Positions 10,069 through 22,879 of a stretch of DNA of 64,000 bases are shown piece by piece. The notes under the pieces are model-generated. The model made no database searches, was not told where the DNA came from, and saw only the letters and a list, made by a program, of their open reading frames with translations. The DNA comes from Copromyces sp. CBS 386.78 (Eukaryota; Ascomycota; Sordariomycetes; Sordariales; Sordariaceae). Position 1 is the stretch's first letter, and each line of letters starts with the position of its first letter. The DNA is taken from positions 124,001 to 188,000 of the forward strand of contig MU839164.1 in assembly GCA_030685235.1 (NCBI GenBank), in the 5' to 3' direction. The position numbers and the translations under genes are program-made.

Positions 10069-11470
10069 GAAGAAGTAACTGTTTGATCATTGGTGAAAGG
10101 ATGGTTCTGAAGGGTAATGTGAATGTTGGAGTTTGAGGATGGATAATTAGTATAGAAGGTCAGGTTGTTTTGGGTTTGGGTGTCTTTGGGGAGAACGTCC
10201 TATCTATGCGCTGAATGAGTCCAGATAGGGTCTTGAATCTGGTATTGTCCTCTTTTCCTTTTGTTTTCTCATGCTATTCTTTCCTGCGATCATGACAGTC
10301 AAGGTTCCTAGTGTGAACCACTCCTCGTTCTCCCTTGTTCGTATCCTATATCTTAAACAATCCCAACCTTATCGCCAATGTATGTGGAAATTTCATGTAA
10401 GGGAAAGTGTCAGTTCGCTGCTTAGGAGATGGGCTGGGAGTACCTGGGGGTTGTTTGTCCATGTCTGGGAGTTTGCTGTTACGCATGAGATTGACGGATG
10501 ACGGATCTGGTGCCCATGTACGTAACCCTTTACCCGCTCCCCCTGTTCCTGGAAATTTGACAGCCACTTTCAGGCACCGACGAATAAGAAAGAGTACATT
10601 CGTCAGGACCAGGGGTCAGGTGACCCCCCGGATCCTGACCAGCCTTCCCATGCCCCAACCTTTTTGACATGAAACTCGGACACAAACAGTAAGGAAGGTG
10701 CCCGATAAGAAGGACCCTTATCTCCGTCTCTTTCTGGGTTCTCGGGACGGGAAGTGTACAAGATGTATCTCAAACGCCCCGGGTCGGTACGATGCTGTTA
10801 AAATTGCAAGTGCCGGCGCCATTCTGTTGAGGCGCAAACACCCACGTGCATACGTGTTTCTCGGTCCCGCCGCCGACCCAGCTGCAAGGAACATTCCAGT
10901 CAGCATTGGTGTCATGTCAAAGTTGTTGCAGCATCTACCCTATACGATCCCAAATGCACCAAGTTGAAACAACGGCGATTTTCCTGTGAGCCTGTGAGCC
11001 TGTCTGTGAGTTGCTCCTGGACGCCAGCTTTTCATGTTTCAGTTTATCCACTGACTAGTGACGAAGCCCAATGATCGGAGTCGGTGACTCGAAAGGACTG
11101 AGGAATGCACCGTCGCTCCTGACCGAGCATCTTATCTCATGTATAAGATCCACCTAATGCTCATTTTCAGCTGTTCGACAGGAGAAAGACAAGAAAAGGG
11201 AGAGCCTCAGGTGTGATCACGAGTACACTTCAAGATCCAGGCCACGGTCCTTGAGGACACGAGAACATCGTGAAGGATACAAAGGCTTTCTCGTCCCCAA
11301 GTCACCGACCAAGGCAAAGAAATACAAGCGCCAACGTACTGGAATAAGCTTCTTTGTTCTTGCCACCGGGAACAATCCCCCTTCAACACCTGAAGTACGC
11401 CCGGTCTACTCAGCGGTTACTCGAACATCCACACCGGTTAACTTCTCGCTCAGTCACTTTGGCAAGCAAC
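10069..11470. other. Intergenic region upstream of the GH7 gene
   Basis: It should contain the 3' UTR of the preceding gene and the promoter of the endoglucanase gene. I did not find a protein or RNA gene. Carbon-source control (CRE-1, CLR-2 type) is expected for such genes, but I did not establish binding sites. Confidence 0.5.
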
Positions 11471-12876
11471 ATGATCTCCCGAAAACTCAGCAGTTTACTG
11501 CTGTCCTCCGCCTTCCTCCTTTCCATTTTCACCGAGGCAGCAACAGCCCAACAAATCGGCACCGGCATCCCCGAAGGCCACCCCCGTCTGCGCACCCAAA
11601 AATGCACCAAATTCGGCGGCTGCAAGAGCCAGCAGACGCGTCTAGTCGCCGACTCGCGGCACCGGCCCTTCCACAACACCCAAGGCGAGATTATCGAATG
11701 CTCCGCCGCCAACAAGACGCTCTGCCCGGACGAGGCCACCTGCGCCAAGAACTGCATCCTTGAGGGCTTGGAATACGGCAGCTTGGGCGTGCTGGCGAGC
11801 GACACGGCCGTGACGCTGCGCAATTATCTCTTTGATGGGAAGGAGCACAGGGGAGTCAGTCCGCGGGTGTACCTCCTCGCGGAGGATGGCGAGAAGTACG
11901 AGCCGATCCAGCTGCTGAATCAGGAAATCAGCTTCCAGGTGGATGCGTCCAACATTGGGTGCGGCATGAACGGCGCGCTGTATCTGTCCGAGATGGACTT
12001 CTCGGGCGGGAAAAGTAACCTCAACCCGGCTGGGGCGAAGTATGGGACCGGGTACTGCGATGCGCAGTGTCCTCAGAGCGATTTCATCAATGGCGTGGTA
12101 AGTGAACGCCCCCCCAATCTTCATCTCAACGATATCGTTTCCATCTCTTCTAACTTTCTTTTGTTACACCTCAGGTAAACCTTAATTCCTCCGGTGCTTG
12201 CTGCAGCGAAATGGACATCTGGGAAGCCAACTCGCGCGCCACGACCATGACCTCGCATCCTTGCAACCACACGGGGCCCTTCCTGTGCAACGGTGAGGAG
12301 GAGTGTTTGAATAAGGGAGGAAAGGGTGTTTGCGCTAGGAAAGGCTGCGGAATTAATCCGTTCAGGCTTGGAGCCCCAGAGTTCTATGGCAAGGGCGAGG
12401 AACACAAGGTTGACACCTCTCGGCCGTTTACAGTCGTCACCCGCTTCTTGACGGATAATAACTCGACGACTGGCGCCCTCGGCGAGATCAGGAGGCTCTA
12501 CATTCAGGATGGAAAGACGATTCCAAGCACCTCCGTCTCGAATATCAAGGCTCTCAACAAGGCCAATATTTCGCCTAGCGGTGGCAAATTTGAAGGCGCG
12601 TTGACGGAGGGATACTGCAATGCTCGGGACTTCGGCGACCATGCACAGATGGATGGGTTGAAGACGATGGGTCAGGCGCTGGGTCGCGGTATGGTTATGG
12701 TATTCAGTATTTGGAACTCCGAAGCCGACTCCATGAAATGGTTGGACGCCGGGCAAAACGGGCCATGCCAGGACGGTGAAGGGAAGCCGGCCAAGATTGC
12801 CCAGAAGACACCGGACGTCACAGTCACTTTTTCCAACATCAAATGGGGCGATATTGGTTCGACTCAGGCTGTATAA
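11471..12876 (+). CDS. Glycoside hydrolase family 7 endo-beta-1,4-glucanase, secreted
   Basis: Cleaves internal beta-1,4 bonds of cellulose outside the cell. Exons are 11471-12097 and 12175-12876 (77-nt intron, GTAAGT...CTCAG, phase 0), giving 442 residues. A signal peptide (KLSSLLLSSAFLLSIFTEAATA) precedes the catalytic domain. The GH7 catalytic motif is EMDIWEAN: nucleophile Glu221, Asp223 and acid/base Glu226. Many conserved Cys and the terminal motif FSNIKWGDIGST are present. The protein stops right after the catalytic domain, with no linker or CBM1. That termination and the alignment with Trichoderma EG I from memory favour an endoglucanase over a cellobiohydrolase. Induction by cellulose is expected from the family. 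Confidence 0.93.
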
Positions 12877-13919
12877 GGTGGTGGACTTCCCGCGGGCGGG
12901 CATGAAACCTGAGGGGATTGCCAGCGACACGGTCCATCTCACATTCACTCTCCAATGGTATCGTAAATTTGTGTGGCTATTCTTCCGCCGGGCAAGTAAC
13001 GACCTAGAGTAGCCAGCTGGGATTAGCAAAATAAACCTTGACTGCTGATCACTGGACTCGTATTGGTGACAAACGGTATTTCTTCAACCTTTTTGTATCT
13101 TTGGCCTTTTCATCCTAACTTTTCCCCATTCACTCGACCACAGCCCTCCATCCGAAGCATTGAGTTCTGCCCCCTGCGAGCCTCAAAGAAGCCCACAGAA
13201 GCAGACACTTTCACGTGAAAACTATATCAGACTTCGCAAATTACCCGATGCTTTCTTCTCCTAACCACCAACTTTTAAAATCTCCTGCCAACTTGCTGTA
13301 AGCACAAGAACTCGCTCTTAGCTGACAGCCTCAGGACCGTAAGTTTAGGTCAACAGCCATCATCAGCAGCACATACAGCCCTGACTTGAACGACAGCGGT
13401 GCCACTTCGTACAGTACGGCTCCCGAAGTGACGACCATCAGGAGTGCGGTGCCCGGTAGGACAACCTCCACATTCACCAGGAGCCAATTACCCTTGGGTG
13501 CCAGGTCAATTCACAGCGTCGTCGAGTCTACACCATTATCTGAGCGTCAACCAGAAGCCTGATCGCAACCTCGCCCATCCAGGATCAAGCCTCGGTCACG
13601 GCCCTGATCACAGACCCATTCTCTTCCAAGCACCGTAACCACCCTCGGGTCCCAGCTCAATCCATCGACCTCGCTGAGTCAAAGCCCTAACCAGGACCTC
13701 AACCGTAACCCTGAGCATAACCTCGCTTGTCAACGATCAGGCCTCGGTCACGGTCTTGACGACATCCTCATCTTTCTTCTGGTCTACCAAGCACCGTACA
13801 AAACAACAAAACCGGCTCGGTACAAGGCTGTTCGAGGGCGGCAGTGCTACCCAGATACCCTTGGTCTGCACTGAGATCCCGCCAATTACCACCTATCAAT
13901 ATCCCATTAAAGATCTATC
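12877..13919. other. Intergenic with a diverged repeat pair
   Basis: 3' UTR of the GH7 gene and 5' region of the next gene. Two similar blocks sharing CCTCGGTCACGG and CCAAGCACCGTA lie at 13582-13638 and 13735-13799. Confidence 0.5.
13582..13799 (+). repeat. Imperfect direct repeat pair in 5' region
   Basis: Blocks at about 13582-13638 and 13735-13799 share GATCAAGCCTCGGTCACGG versus GATCAGGCCTCGGTCACGG and the end CCAAGCACCGTA. The spacing from start to start is about 153 bp. They look like an old tandem duplication. Confidence 0.6.
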
Positions 13920-14900
13920 ATGCCGGCTCTCATGTCGTCCCCCATGCCGGTTGTTTGCCGCAAGCGATCCTCCTCGGGCAACGAGGACGCTTCTTCCGAT
14001 GATAGCTCGAACAAACGTGCGAGGTCAATGTCTCGCACTCGGAAGGCCGACAACAACCACTTTGACGGCGTGGATCCTTTCAAGATGCAGAAAATCAAGC
14101 AGCAGATTGAGGACATTGCCCAGAAGATCGAGAAGACTCGTCGTGCCAGCAGTGGACATAGCTCCGAGGCTACCATGAGGTTCGGCTCCACGTCCTCCCA
14201 AACTTCCCCCAAGTCCACCACCTCCGGCCAAGTCGACACCACCGGCCAGGTCGATTTTGGCTTCGGCGCCGACACCAGTGGCGACGTCTTCACCTTTAGT
14301 CAGCCCGTCTACAAAGACTTGGCTGAGTTGACCATGACTCTGCCGGAAACCGGCAGCGCTTCTCCGTCCGCAGAGGCCCCCAAGAAGAAGCGCAGCAAGA
14401 CTCAAAAGCGTGCCGAGACCTTGCGCCGGAAGAAGATCAGAGAGCAGGGCGAGAGGGAAGCCAAGAGGATTGAAGCAGAGAGAGCAGCCACGGAGCTCAG
14501 GCGAGCCAAACAGCTGAGGAAGAAGCTAAACGCCATCCGGAACCACAGCATCCCCGGCCCGCCATCACCGCCTCCGATGCTCATGGAGTTGGAAGCAGCG
14601 CAGGTCGCACCCATGGACCCGGATGTTGAATCCTGGGGCGCCCGCATGCAGGACGAGCTACTCGAGGCCAAGGCTGAGATGGTGGCGATGAGAAAGACCA
14701 TCAAATTCCTCATGACTCACATCCAGGCTTTGAAGAGGAAGGAGGACATGCTCACGAGGATCAACGATCACGCGCTGAAGGAGATGGAGTCTGTTCGTAC
14801 CGCTGCCGCACGACTCCTTCACGATGGCCCGGATATCACCGTTGAGGAGCGCCAGGTTTTGGAGGGCAAGATGGCCCACTTGCCATCATCGCAGCTCTGA
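13920..14900 (+). CDS. Hypothetical coiled-coil protein, probably nuclear
   Basis: Unrecognised 326-residue protein, ATG at 13920, no intron. The N-terminus is Ser-rich with a basic KRARSMSRTRK cluster. A helical segment (FKMQKIKQQIEDIAQKIEKTRR) follows near residue 55. A second basic helical block (KKKRSKTQKRAETLRRKKIREQ) covers residues 155-205, and a long coiled coil (ELLEAKAEMVAMRKTIKFLM) runs through residues 240-305. The two basic clusters resemble nuclear localisation signals. No enzyme motif, membrane segment or signal peptide is visible, and the function is unknown. Confidence 0.65.
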   Translation: MPALMSSPMPVVCRKRSSSGNEDASSDDSSNKRARSMSRTRKADNNHFDGVDPFKMQKIKQQIEDIAQKIEKTRRASSGHSSEATMRFGSTSSQTSPKSTTSGQVDTTGQVDFGFGADTSGDVFTFSQPVYKDLAELTMTLPETGSASPSAEAPKKKRSKTQKRAETLRRKKIREQGEREAKRIEAERAATELRRAKQLRKKLNAIRNHSIPGPPSPPPMLMELEAAQVAPMDPDVESWGARMQDELLEAKAEMVAMRKTIKFLMTHIQALKRKEDMLTRINDHALKEMESVRTAAARLLHDGPDITVEERQVLEGKMAHLPSSQL

Positions 14901-17900
14901 AGGGATGGGTCATTTCCGATGAACCCTTTCTGCCGACTCACAGAGCTATGACATCTCTGCTCTAGATCTGAATGACCATCTACTGAAAAGAAACGCAGCA
15001 ATGGTTGGGATTCTTCGTGATGTCTCGCATCAGGGAATGGAGTTTGATTGTCAAGGAATTCTGAAGCGATGGTATGGTGGTGGCAGGCAGACGTTAGCGT
15101 GCGTTGGGCATGATTTTCGGCGTCATTCTGCATATCGGTTGCGGTTGTTCTTCTTCTTTTTCTTACCAAGTCGGATAGTACGGAAGAAGTGGAAGAAATC
15201 AGTTGGGCGCCCCATCATCTGGGAATTCCCGTTCTTCTTATTCTACTCTCACTTCTTCTGCTGGTAGGGTGCATCCTCTTTTTTTCTGGGGAGTCTACTT
15301 CCAATTATTATCTGAATGAGAGAACGAATCGTCAGTTGTCTGATCGCGGTGGAGGAACTCGGCTACATTGCAACCATATTCTCTTGGTCTGTTCCGCCCT
15401 TATGGTGGCATGGACTTGGATGGGCGCAAGGACAGGAGGGAATCTGCAATTCAGAGAAGGGAAACTGAGAGATAGACATACAGAAACAGAGATTACTTAC
15501 TTAATTTCCGTCGTCTTTCATGTTCCACTCCGTCTTCCATGAGCTTGCAAGTTGTGCTTTCCCAAATGCCGGGGTAGATGCCGATATCTTCAAGTTGGAC
15601 CAGAATGCATCAGAAGTGTGATCGATTACCTCCATACTGCCCGTCAGCAACAAGGCTCCCGTGACTGGGTCGTGGTGAGATCTGATGGTGAGGGGCTGCC
15701 AGTGCCTGAGACGCATTCGCAGGTATGTTGCTTACAAGTCAAGTAACACGTGAAAATCACCATGTGGAAAGAGCCAGATGAACATTGGGCACGCAGATAC
15801 CTCAATTTTACAGGGCGTTACAGCTACCTGCATTAACTGCTCCTTCCGCCCCTCGTGTCGTGAAAAGTTGGGGTTCTCTCAGGTATCAAGCAATGGAAAG
15901 AGGGGCCGACGTGCTTCGTGCCTATAATCTGGAAAAAGGAAGGAGTAGCGGAGCAAGCTGGGGACGACGGAAATATTGAACCGGGCTCGGGCATCGGCCG
16001 TGCATGCGTTGCTGGAAATGTGGAAATCGCGATGCAAGGGCAGTCTACAAGAAATGGAGCGGGCGAGAAAGTTTAGTTAGACACTCGTTTACCGAACCGA
16101 TAATATTGCTATGAGCACCTTTCAAGTGGTTTGAATTGTTTTAAACTCGATAGGAAAATTCTAGCCAGTTATTTCTGTGTGATCAACACTCGATTATGCT
16201 TTTCCAAAAGGTAATAACTTTGAATCCCATGACGACGGGCCAAATATTTTGTGTCCCGCTTTTCACAGACGATTGGAGATTGCCAGGCGCAGCCGCGGGG
16301 AAGGTGTAGTGCGCAGCGGGACGGAAGTTGGTGTTCGGGAGAGCTTCGATTCCACAAGAACTCTAACGATGAATCTCTTATAATGTACAGTAGGTGAAAG
16401 TTCTGAAATGTCATAAATAATCGCCGTAAATCATTAATTATCGTCAACATCGTCGAGAAAGAACATCGACCTGCAACATCTCACTGGGGTTAATACGCGA
16501 CAAATGCGGAAGTTTGTTTGTCTTGGCATATAGTGCCCCTGAATTCATTGTGGATCACCACTGCTCAGGTCAGGACCCCGCATCTCCCCAAACTCCCCCC
16601 CGGTCAATATCCTCCAGGACCTGTTATGTTGATGGTTTGCCTGCCCGAGAAAGTGCAGTGACACAATGAAGGACGCGCCCACTCCGAGGTGCGGTTCAAA
16701 GTCCCGCTCAACTCTTCAAACCTCACGTGCCGTTTCAGGCTGGCAATGCCTTTGTGCCATTCGAGGCCATCCTCACAAACCAGTTCCATTTCAATTGACG
16801 CCCTCCACGAATCTTTTGAGGAGTTCTATGCTGCCCAAGAGCTCCAGTCGGCTGAAAGACTGACCTGGGGGAACCTGAAGCTCATGACGCGTAGCCAGTT
16901 TCACAGATGGCCCTACGCATGGTTTTCGGAGGATATATGTTTCCTATCCTCGAAACAATCCCCACAAACGGCGCTTGGGTCCATGATCCTTTTGATCTAA
17001 TTGTTTCCTTTCGATTACTTGCGCCAAATGCCAATACACCGGTTGGCTATTTGGTTTATTGGCTCTCCGAAATCCACGGTGTCATTTGCGACGGCATCAC
17101 CAACACAAAAACCAGGTGCGCCAAGAGCAGAAGTGGTGCTACCGCGAGAGCCGATGAGGGTTTATCCGGCGAGAAAGATGGGCTTCATGTCGTGGAGAGC
17201 AGAGCTCACCTCTCACTTTGGTGGTCTTGAGGCATCCGCTCTTATTGTACGGAGTTTCCGTTTCGAGCGAAACGGTAGTCGCTGTGGATGGCGTCCGCAA
17301 TGATCGCATAAAGATGTCGAGGTGTCGGGGCAACATGTTGCGCGAGCCTCGGTTCATGCTCGTCTTTTTGGATGTTAGGCAGGGCAAGTCGCCGCGGCAG
17401 CTGTGGTCGCTCTTGTTGGACGAGGAAGTAGGCGACGCGTCGGCGGCAACACAGGCTATCCGTTACCAAAACATCCACGTCGTTTCAACATTCCGTTACA
17501 CGGCTAACACACAGACTGTAAGCTTCTGGCTTCGAAACTCGTGGACGCAATGCTCGACGGACCGGGCGAGTGGACGGCTTACATATGGAGGACTGGCAGC
17601 TGGGAGAAGATTGGAGATGGGCTTTCCCATCGCGCGACCCGGTTGGGACTGAGAGAGCTGGGCTAGACGACGGGTGTCGGCCGGCAGTGAGTGCGCTCGA
17701 CATGGCACTGCGTCAAATCAACCAAACCAGGACGGAGCTGGGCCATTTACTTGGATGGCCAGGGCAGGACTGACTCCCCTCTGATGGCCCCGTCTTTTTT
17801 GTTCGTTTAAAGATTAAGTTGTGCAAGTCGCACAGCCGAGCGCACAGCGGTAGCTTGGTAGCCTGAGCTGTTGCCTGTCCCAGAAAATTTCGATTGCCTC

Positions 17901-19412
17901 GTCGGCTGCCGACGCTTTGCTGCGGGCAATGGATGGCAACAAAAAGGGAAGGAAGTCGCCTGTGTCGCTATTTAACCCTGCTGATTGGGTGGTTCCCGCT
18001 CGGTTTGCCCAAGGCAGAGATACCGTTTACAATACCTTACCGTGTAAGGCGGCGTACGACCTAAGAACTAGAAGTTGCGAAGTACTGCCTGGCTGCAATG
18101 TTTTGTGTTACACCCGACTCAAACTCGCACAACGGATGCTTCCCCGTCCTTCTGGTGTATGCTGTGCTCTGGGGTCTGGTTCAGAGTTGAGCTGCACTTT
18201 CACGCTCATGACGACAGGCCTATCTGCATCATCATCGTGACTGGAATGTTACCTCTACGGCTCACGTCCTGGGTGCTCTTATCTGCCTTCAGGTTGCTCT
18301 CACCATACACCTGGCGGGTAGCTTCCGTGAAGCTACTGCAAAGCCCCATGTCTTTCTTTCACAGTTCCACAAGAAATTCCCGTCTACACATGGGCGCCTT
18401 CCGTTGACGACCTGTATGGTGGGACTCTCAACATCGGGCCACGGCAATTGAAGCTTGCACACGGCCAGCACGACCCGACCCAACGATGATCCCACGCGCT
18501 GGCAACCTACTAACCCACGCTTGTGTTCGCGGCTTGTTCGTGTCACTCCTCCCGTCGGGCACCTTCAGAAGTTGTTCCTGCAAGTGCCTGGACTTTGCGC
18601 TGCAAGCAACAAACTGCTTTCGAGCGGTAGAAAGTGAAAGTACCGTGAACTGCTACGTCTGAGTACATTTAGCCTCAGTTGTCTTCTCAGCTTCCATGGA
18701 GCTTTCTCACTCTCGCACAACCGTATCTGACGTACTTATCGCCCAAGATGGCCTACCTACTGCCTCCCGTCCCGCCTAGACTAGGTAGGTAGTTCTCAAG
18801 CTGCCTCGTCTGATACCTCATCCCTCTTGCTGTCGATTGTGCCCATCGTAGGGTTGAACCGACTGTTTGTATTCCCCTGCACAGGCTTTTTCGTCTTCCT
18901 GACCGAATTCTACCTTGGGGCTGTATGCATTCAAGATACAAAGTGCCCATTTCGTCATCCCATCAAGAGAGCTGCTGTCACTTAGCCCGAACTCCCACCG
19001 CCGTAATTTCGACTGAAACGCTCGAAGGACTGGCGCGTGACTGAGTTCAGATGAGGCTCAACGTTATCATAAGATGATTAGGGGGTTTTCTTTTTAACCG
19101 ACTGATCTCTGGCTGGTATTGAAGTTGCGGGGCAACGGAAGGCACTTCGCAGTTTCGCACTTGGGACGACGGGAAAAATCTGATTTCGTACCTTCCAGTT
19201 TCCCTTTTAAAGCCCACAGCTTGAACAAAACCCTTGCTCCCCTCTCCCCCCCTCCTCCTCTCTCACATCTTCCTTTCCTCCCCAGCACCGTAGAGACCTC
19301 ACAGCTTTCTTCGCCATTTTGACTAGGTTGCGAGACTCGACTTCTCTTCTTTTTTGAGCTGACTTGACTTTTCAAGTTGTCATTCCTTTTCCACCTGTCC
19401 TCACCAACTTAA
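14901..19412. other. Gene-poor 4.5-kb stretch upstream of the GT4 gene
   Basis: No protein or RNA gene can be defended here. Overlapping plus-strand frames at 16689-17230 and 17218-17652 look faintly protein-like but switch frame and match nothing I know. The last 200 bases contain a strong pyrimidine tract typical of fungal promoters. Confidence 0.4.
19228..19322 (+). promoter_or_regulatory. Pyrimidine-rich promoter tract of the GT4 gene
   Basis: Almost pure C/T run (CCCCTCTCCCCCCCTCCTCC and similar) about 100-180 bp before the start codon. Such tracts commonly mark core promoters and transcription starts in filamentous ascomycetes. Confidence 0.5.
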
Positions 19413-20926
19413 ATGGTCATCATGACCATTTCTACCGACGTTCCTTACGGACCCCGCGTGGCCACCAACGGCATTCCGGCGAGCAAGATGCGCGTCTTTT
19501 TGGTCCAGACCGCCCAAGGTCTCACTCCCTCCTCAGGAGGCTACAAGGCAAACGTCAACCTTCTCCGCCAGTTGCGTCTGTTGGGTCACGACGCCGCCCA
19601 GATCTGTTACGGTTTCGAAGACGAAGTCGAGAAGTACGCGGAGCTGGCCAGGGCCAAGGGTGTTGAGCCCAACGTCACCAACCACTCAGCTCTGCCAGTC
19701 GTCGACTCCAAGGGAAACCAGCACCAACTGGATGTCAAGACATTCATGGATGAGCATGGCATTCACAATATCGTCATTTCTCGCGTCCCCTTCAATGAAG
19801 CTTACCCCACTAGGGAATTCTGGCAGGACACCAAAGATTACCTTGAGGTACCCTTGCCCCCATCCTCCGTGCCTCAAGATCGAGTGCTAACATCAGGTGT
19901 CCAGGAGCGCTCCATTACTCAGCGCATGCAGACCTTGATCGACATCTTCTCCGAGCATATCACTGCGTACCGTCCTACCCACGTCGTCTTTAACGATCCC
20001 GTCACTATGAAAGTCACGGCCGACCACGCACTCCGGACCACCTTCAAGCGGATCAACGTCATCCACACCGCTGAGCAGCTGCCTTTTGGCCCGTATTGCA
20101 ACGGCATTCTGGGCCATTGCTCGTCCCCTGAGGTCGAGGACCGACTGCTTAGAGAGCTGGAAGGAATCTGGGTGGTCTCAAAGGCCATCGGAGACTATGC
20201 TTGGCAGTACGGAAGACTCAAGACCACATTCCTGGTTCACAGTCCGCTCACTTACCTCGATGCCCGCACCGGAGGCATGCCCGTCCAGCGCTACAACATT
20301 GACAAGTTCGAAGTCGGCATGGTTAACCCCTGCCCTCACAAGGGTCTCTCCATCCTCGTTGAGCTCGCCAAAAGACTGCCGCAAATTCAGTTTGTCACTT
20401 GGAGCAGCTGGGGCTCTCGCGGCAAGCACCTCGATCAGCTCAAGGCACTTCCCAACATGAAGTAAGTCAAGATTCCCCTATCCCCGAGTGCAACCCAACG
20501 CTTACCTTTCACTTTGAATCAAGGGTCATGCCCACGACCAGCAACACGGACGAGATTTGGGACCGCATCAAGGTCCTGCTTGCACCCTCTGTCTGGCTCG
20601 AGGCGTGGGGAGTTGTCGTGACTGAGGCCCAGCTTCGTGGCATCCCCGTAATCGCTTCCAATGCCGGCGGACTCAAGGAGGCCAAGATCGACCTGCCTTA
20701 CTGTCTCCCCGTCAACGTGGTCACCGGTGACAAGCATGAAAATGGCGACTATATCGTCCCGGAGCAAAACATCGATCTTTGGGAGGACGCCGTTCTCCGC
20801 TTGATGACTTGCAAGCAAAACTATGACAGGGTTGCACGCGCAACTGCCCAAGGCTCTGTCAAGTGGCTTAACGGCCTCGACCCTCGTGCCCACGAGAAGT
20901 GGTTCCTGGGAATGATGACCGCTTAA
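19413..20926 (+). CDS. GT-B glycosyltransferase, family GT4 type
   Basis: Transfers a sugar from an activated donor; the acceptor is unknown. Exons are 19413-19847, 19905-20461 and 20524-20926, giving 464 residues. Intron 1 (57 nt) has no in-frame stop, but its branch GCTAAC and acceptor CCAG are clear, and removing it restores a smooth join (DYLE-ERSITQ). Intron 2 has GTAAGT and TCAAG. The N-terminal Rossmann half starts MRVFLVQTAQG with SSGGYKANVNLLR. The C-terminal half carries the GT4 EX7E motif EAWGVVVTE (Glu357 and Glu365) followed by GIPVIASNAGG. No signal peptide is seen, so it is probably cytosolic. Relatedness to fungal trehalose-synthase-like GT4 enzymes is possible but not shown. 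Confidence 0.85.
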
Positions 20927-22253
20927 GCCAAGCATCCTTCCTTCCAGCATCACTGCATATCACACCATGTTTGGCGTTATTCTCTGGATTTTTGCTTTTA
21001 TTGGTGGGAGGCGTCATCTTTGTTTACCATCACCGGGTTTGATAGCGTATGCAAAATCTCGGACATTTACGGAGCAATACCAATACAAGGCATTTTTACT
21101 ACTTCTTCTTATTTCTGGAGCTGTAGTTGTGAAGTTACGTCCTTGGTACTGTTACCTCTTTTTCTTTCTCACAGGTTACGCAGTTGGAATAAGGCTTCTT
21201 GGCACAAGAGCCTTGGAAACATGAATTTGGTTGGTGTAGATGTCCAAACTCTGCATGGTGTGGTGGTGCTGTCTCCGATGTATCCTAGGATCATTATCTT
21301 CAACTATATCAGCTAGGCCTGATATATGTTTTCTTGCTCTTTGGCATCCTCCGCTGGACTTTCAAGCGAAAACCAGTGCTTTCTCAGGTGCACAGGCTCA
21401 TTATGCCTGATCGACCGGGTAGGCGCAGCATCCTGAACGTCAAGGCGTAATTATGGGAAATCTCACAACTGCGTGGAAGCCAAAGGCTGTCAAGATCGCG
21501 AGATCTTGCCAGCCGGCGTGTTCCTTCCACATCTCGCTTGAACTCATGATGCTCTACCTCATGAAGGCACGCCCTCATGAACGGCAAGTGCACTGCGGAT
21601 GTAAGCGATCTGACGCGTGTGCTGCTGCACTTTGACATGCCAGATAGGAGAAGTCTGCTCTTGCCATAAAGAAATATGGCTCAGTTCCAATCATGTCCAG
21701 TGGAAATGTCATTTCACGACATGAGAAAGGCACAGCCAATGGAAGATGGCCGGAGAAAAAGAGAACTGGACGCAACGGCTTAGAACGTTGCCACACATTC
21801 TCAAGACTACCTCTAGGTCTTTCCCCATTCTGTGTTCGGATCTAGGGCTTCTAATTTCCCACGGCCACTATTCTGAAACAAATGATTCTGAGCTAATTCA
21901 ACCAAGGTTCTTCCTCCAATATTCTCTCACATGCTAAAGTATGGGACGGTCTCTTTCCCATTTCATGAAAAACGACTCCAGGGGCAACAAGAGCCAGATC
22001 AACTTCCATCGGAATAATCCGTGTCTAGGTCAATCAATGGCAAGAGCATTGACGCTGAACAGATGGCAGCTGCTCATCAGTTCATTCATTCATTCATTCA
22101 TTCAATCCTTCATTCGTTCTTTCCTATCATCTCATGGCAAATATGCCGTCCATACCCGTTCCCTCATCTCATAATGATATCTTACATTACGCGAACGGCA
22201 AATTCAGAGGCTCAACGTTCCTTCCTTCCATCTATCCTTCCGTCCCTCAGTCT
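20927..22253. other. Intergenic, convergent 3' ends, with CATT microsatellite
   Basis: Holds the 3' UTRs of the GT4 gene and of the minus-strand gene ending at 22254. A CATT microsatellite lies at 22081-22104. Other frames look random. Confidence 0.5.
22081..22104. repeat. CATT microsatellite
   Basis: About six consecutive CATT units, continued by less regular CATTC copies to about 22120. Confidence 0.8.
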
Positions 22254-22879
22254 TCACTTTGTGGAAGTCGATTCGTTCTTTCTGTAATGGCTCGCTCCAG
22301 TCATCGCATGCTTCTGCTTCTGGTCTTTCTTCTTCAACTCGGCCGCATCCTCCTCCGCCAATTCCTTGTCGATACGAGCGCCCCAGTGGGGCTTGTTGCC
22401 GTGGAATTCCGCCTGTTAAATCAGGAAATGAGGTCAATCAGCCATCCCGTTCTGAAAGCTTCCTAATGAGAAGGGGCGAGAAGCAAACACAGAAAGCAGA
22501 TAACATGAAAACAGGATCACAAGAGGGGGTATGGGGGTGGAAGGCCAAACTCACAGCAAGCGTGGGGTCCTTCTTGAAAGCTTCTTCCCTCCCTTTTTGC
22601 GACTCCTCCATGTAATGCTGGTTGACCGCGGCCTGTTGGTCCTCTGTCATTTCGCAAGGTCAGCATAGCATTACGCAAGGTAGCACAGCACACGTCTTTC
22701 CGCTTGCTTGGGTAGTGCTGAGAGTTGGGAGACAAGAGAGACATACCAGGACGATAACCCTTCACGTTCTTTCCGCTATGCTGAGCAAGATCGTTGACCT
22801 CGGCCTGGGAAATGTGGCGCTGGTTGCCATCTTCGTAGATGCTGGGGAAGCCAACGTTGGAGTTTCCGGCGTAGGACAT
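22254..22879 (-). CDS. Small conserved fungal protein, 126 aa
   Basis: Three exons on the minus strand: 22747-22879, 22555-22643 and 22254-22412, joined by introns of 103 and 142 nt with GTATGT, GTGAGT and CAG signals and matching phases. The product starts MSYAGNSNVG, continues through SQAEVNDLAQHSGKNVKGY and QQAAVNQHYMEESQKGREE, and ends with HWGARIDKELAEEDAAELKK. This layout matches a small uncharacterised cytosolic protein that I recall as widespread in ascomycetes; I know no assigned function. It is hydrophilic and helical, without membrane or secretion signals. Confidence 0.8.
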
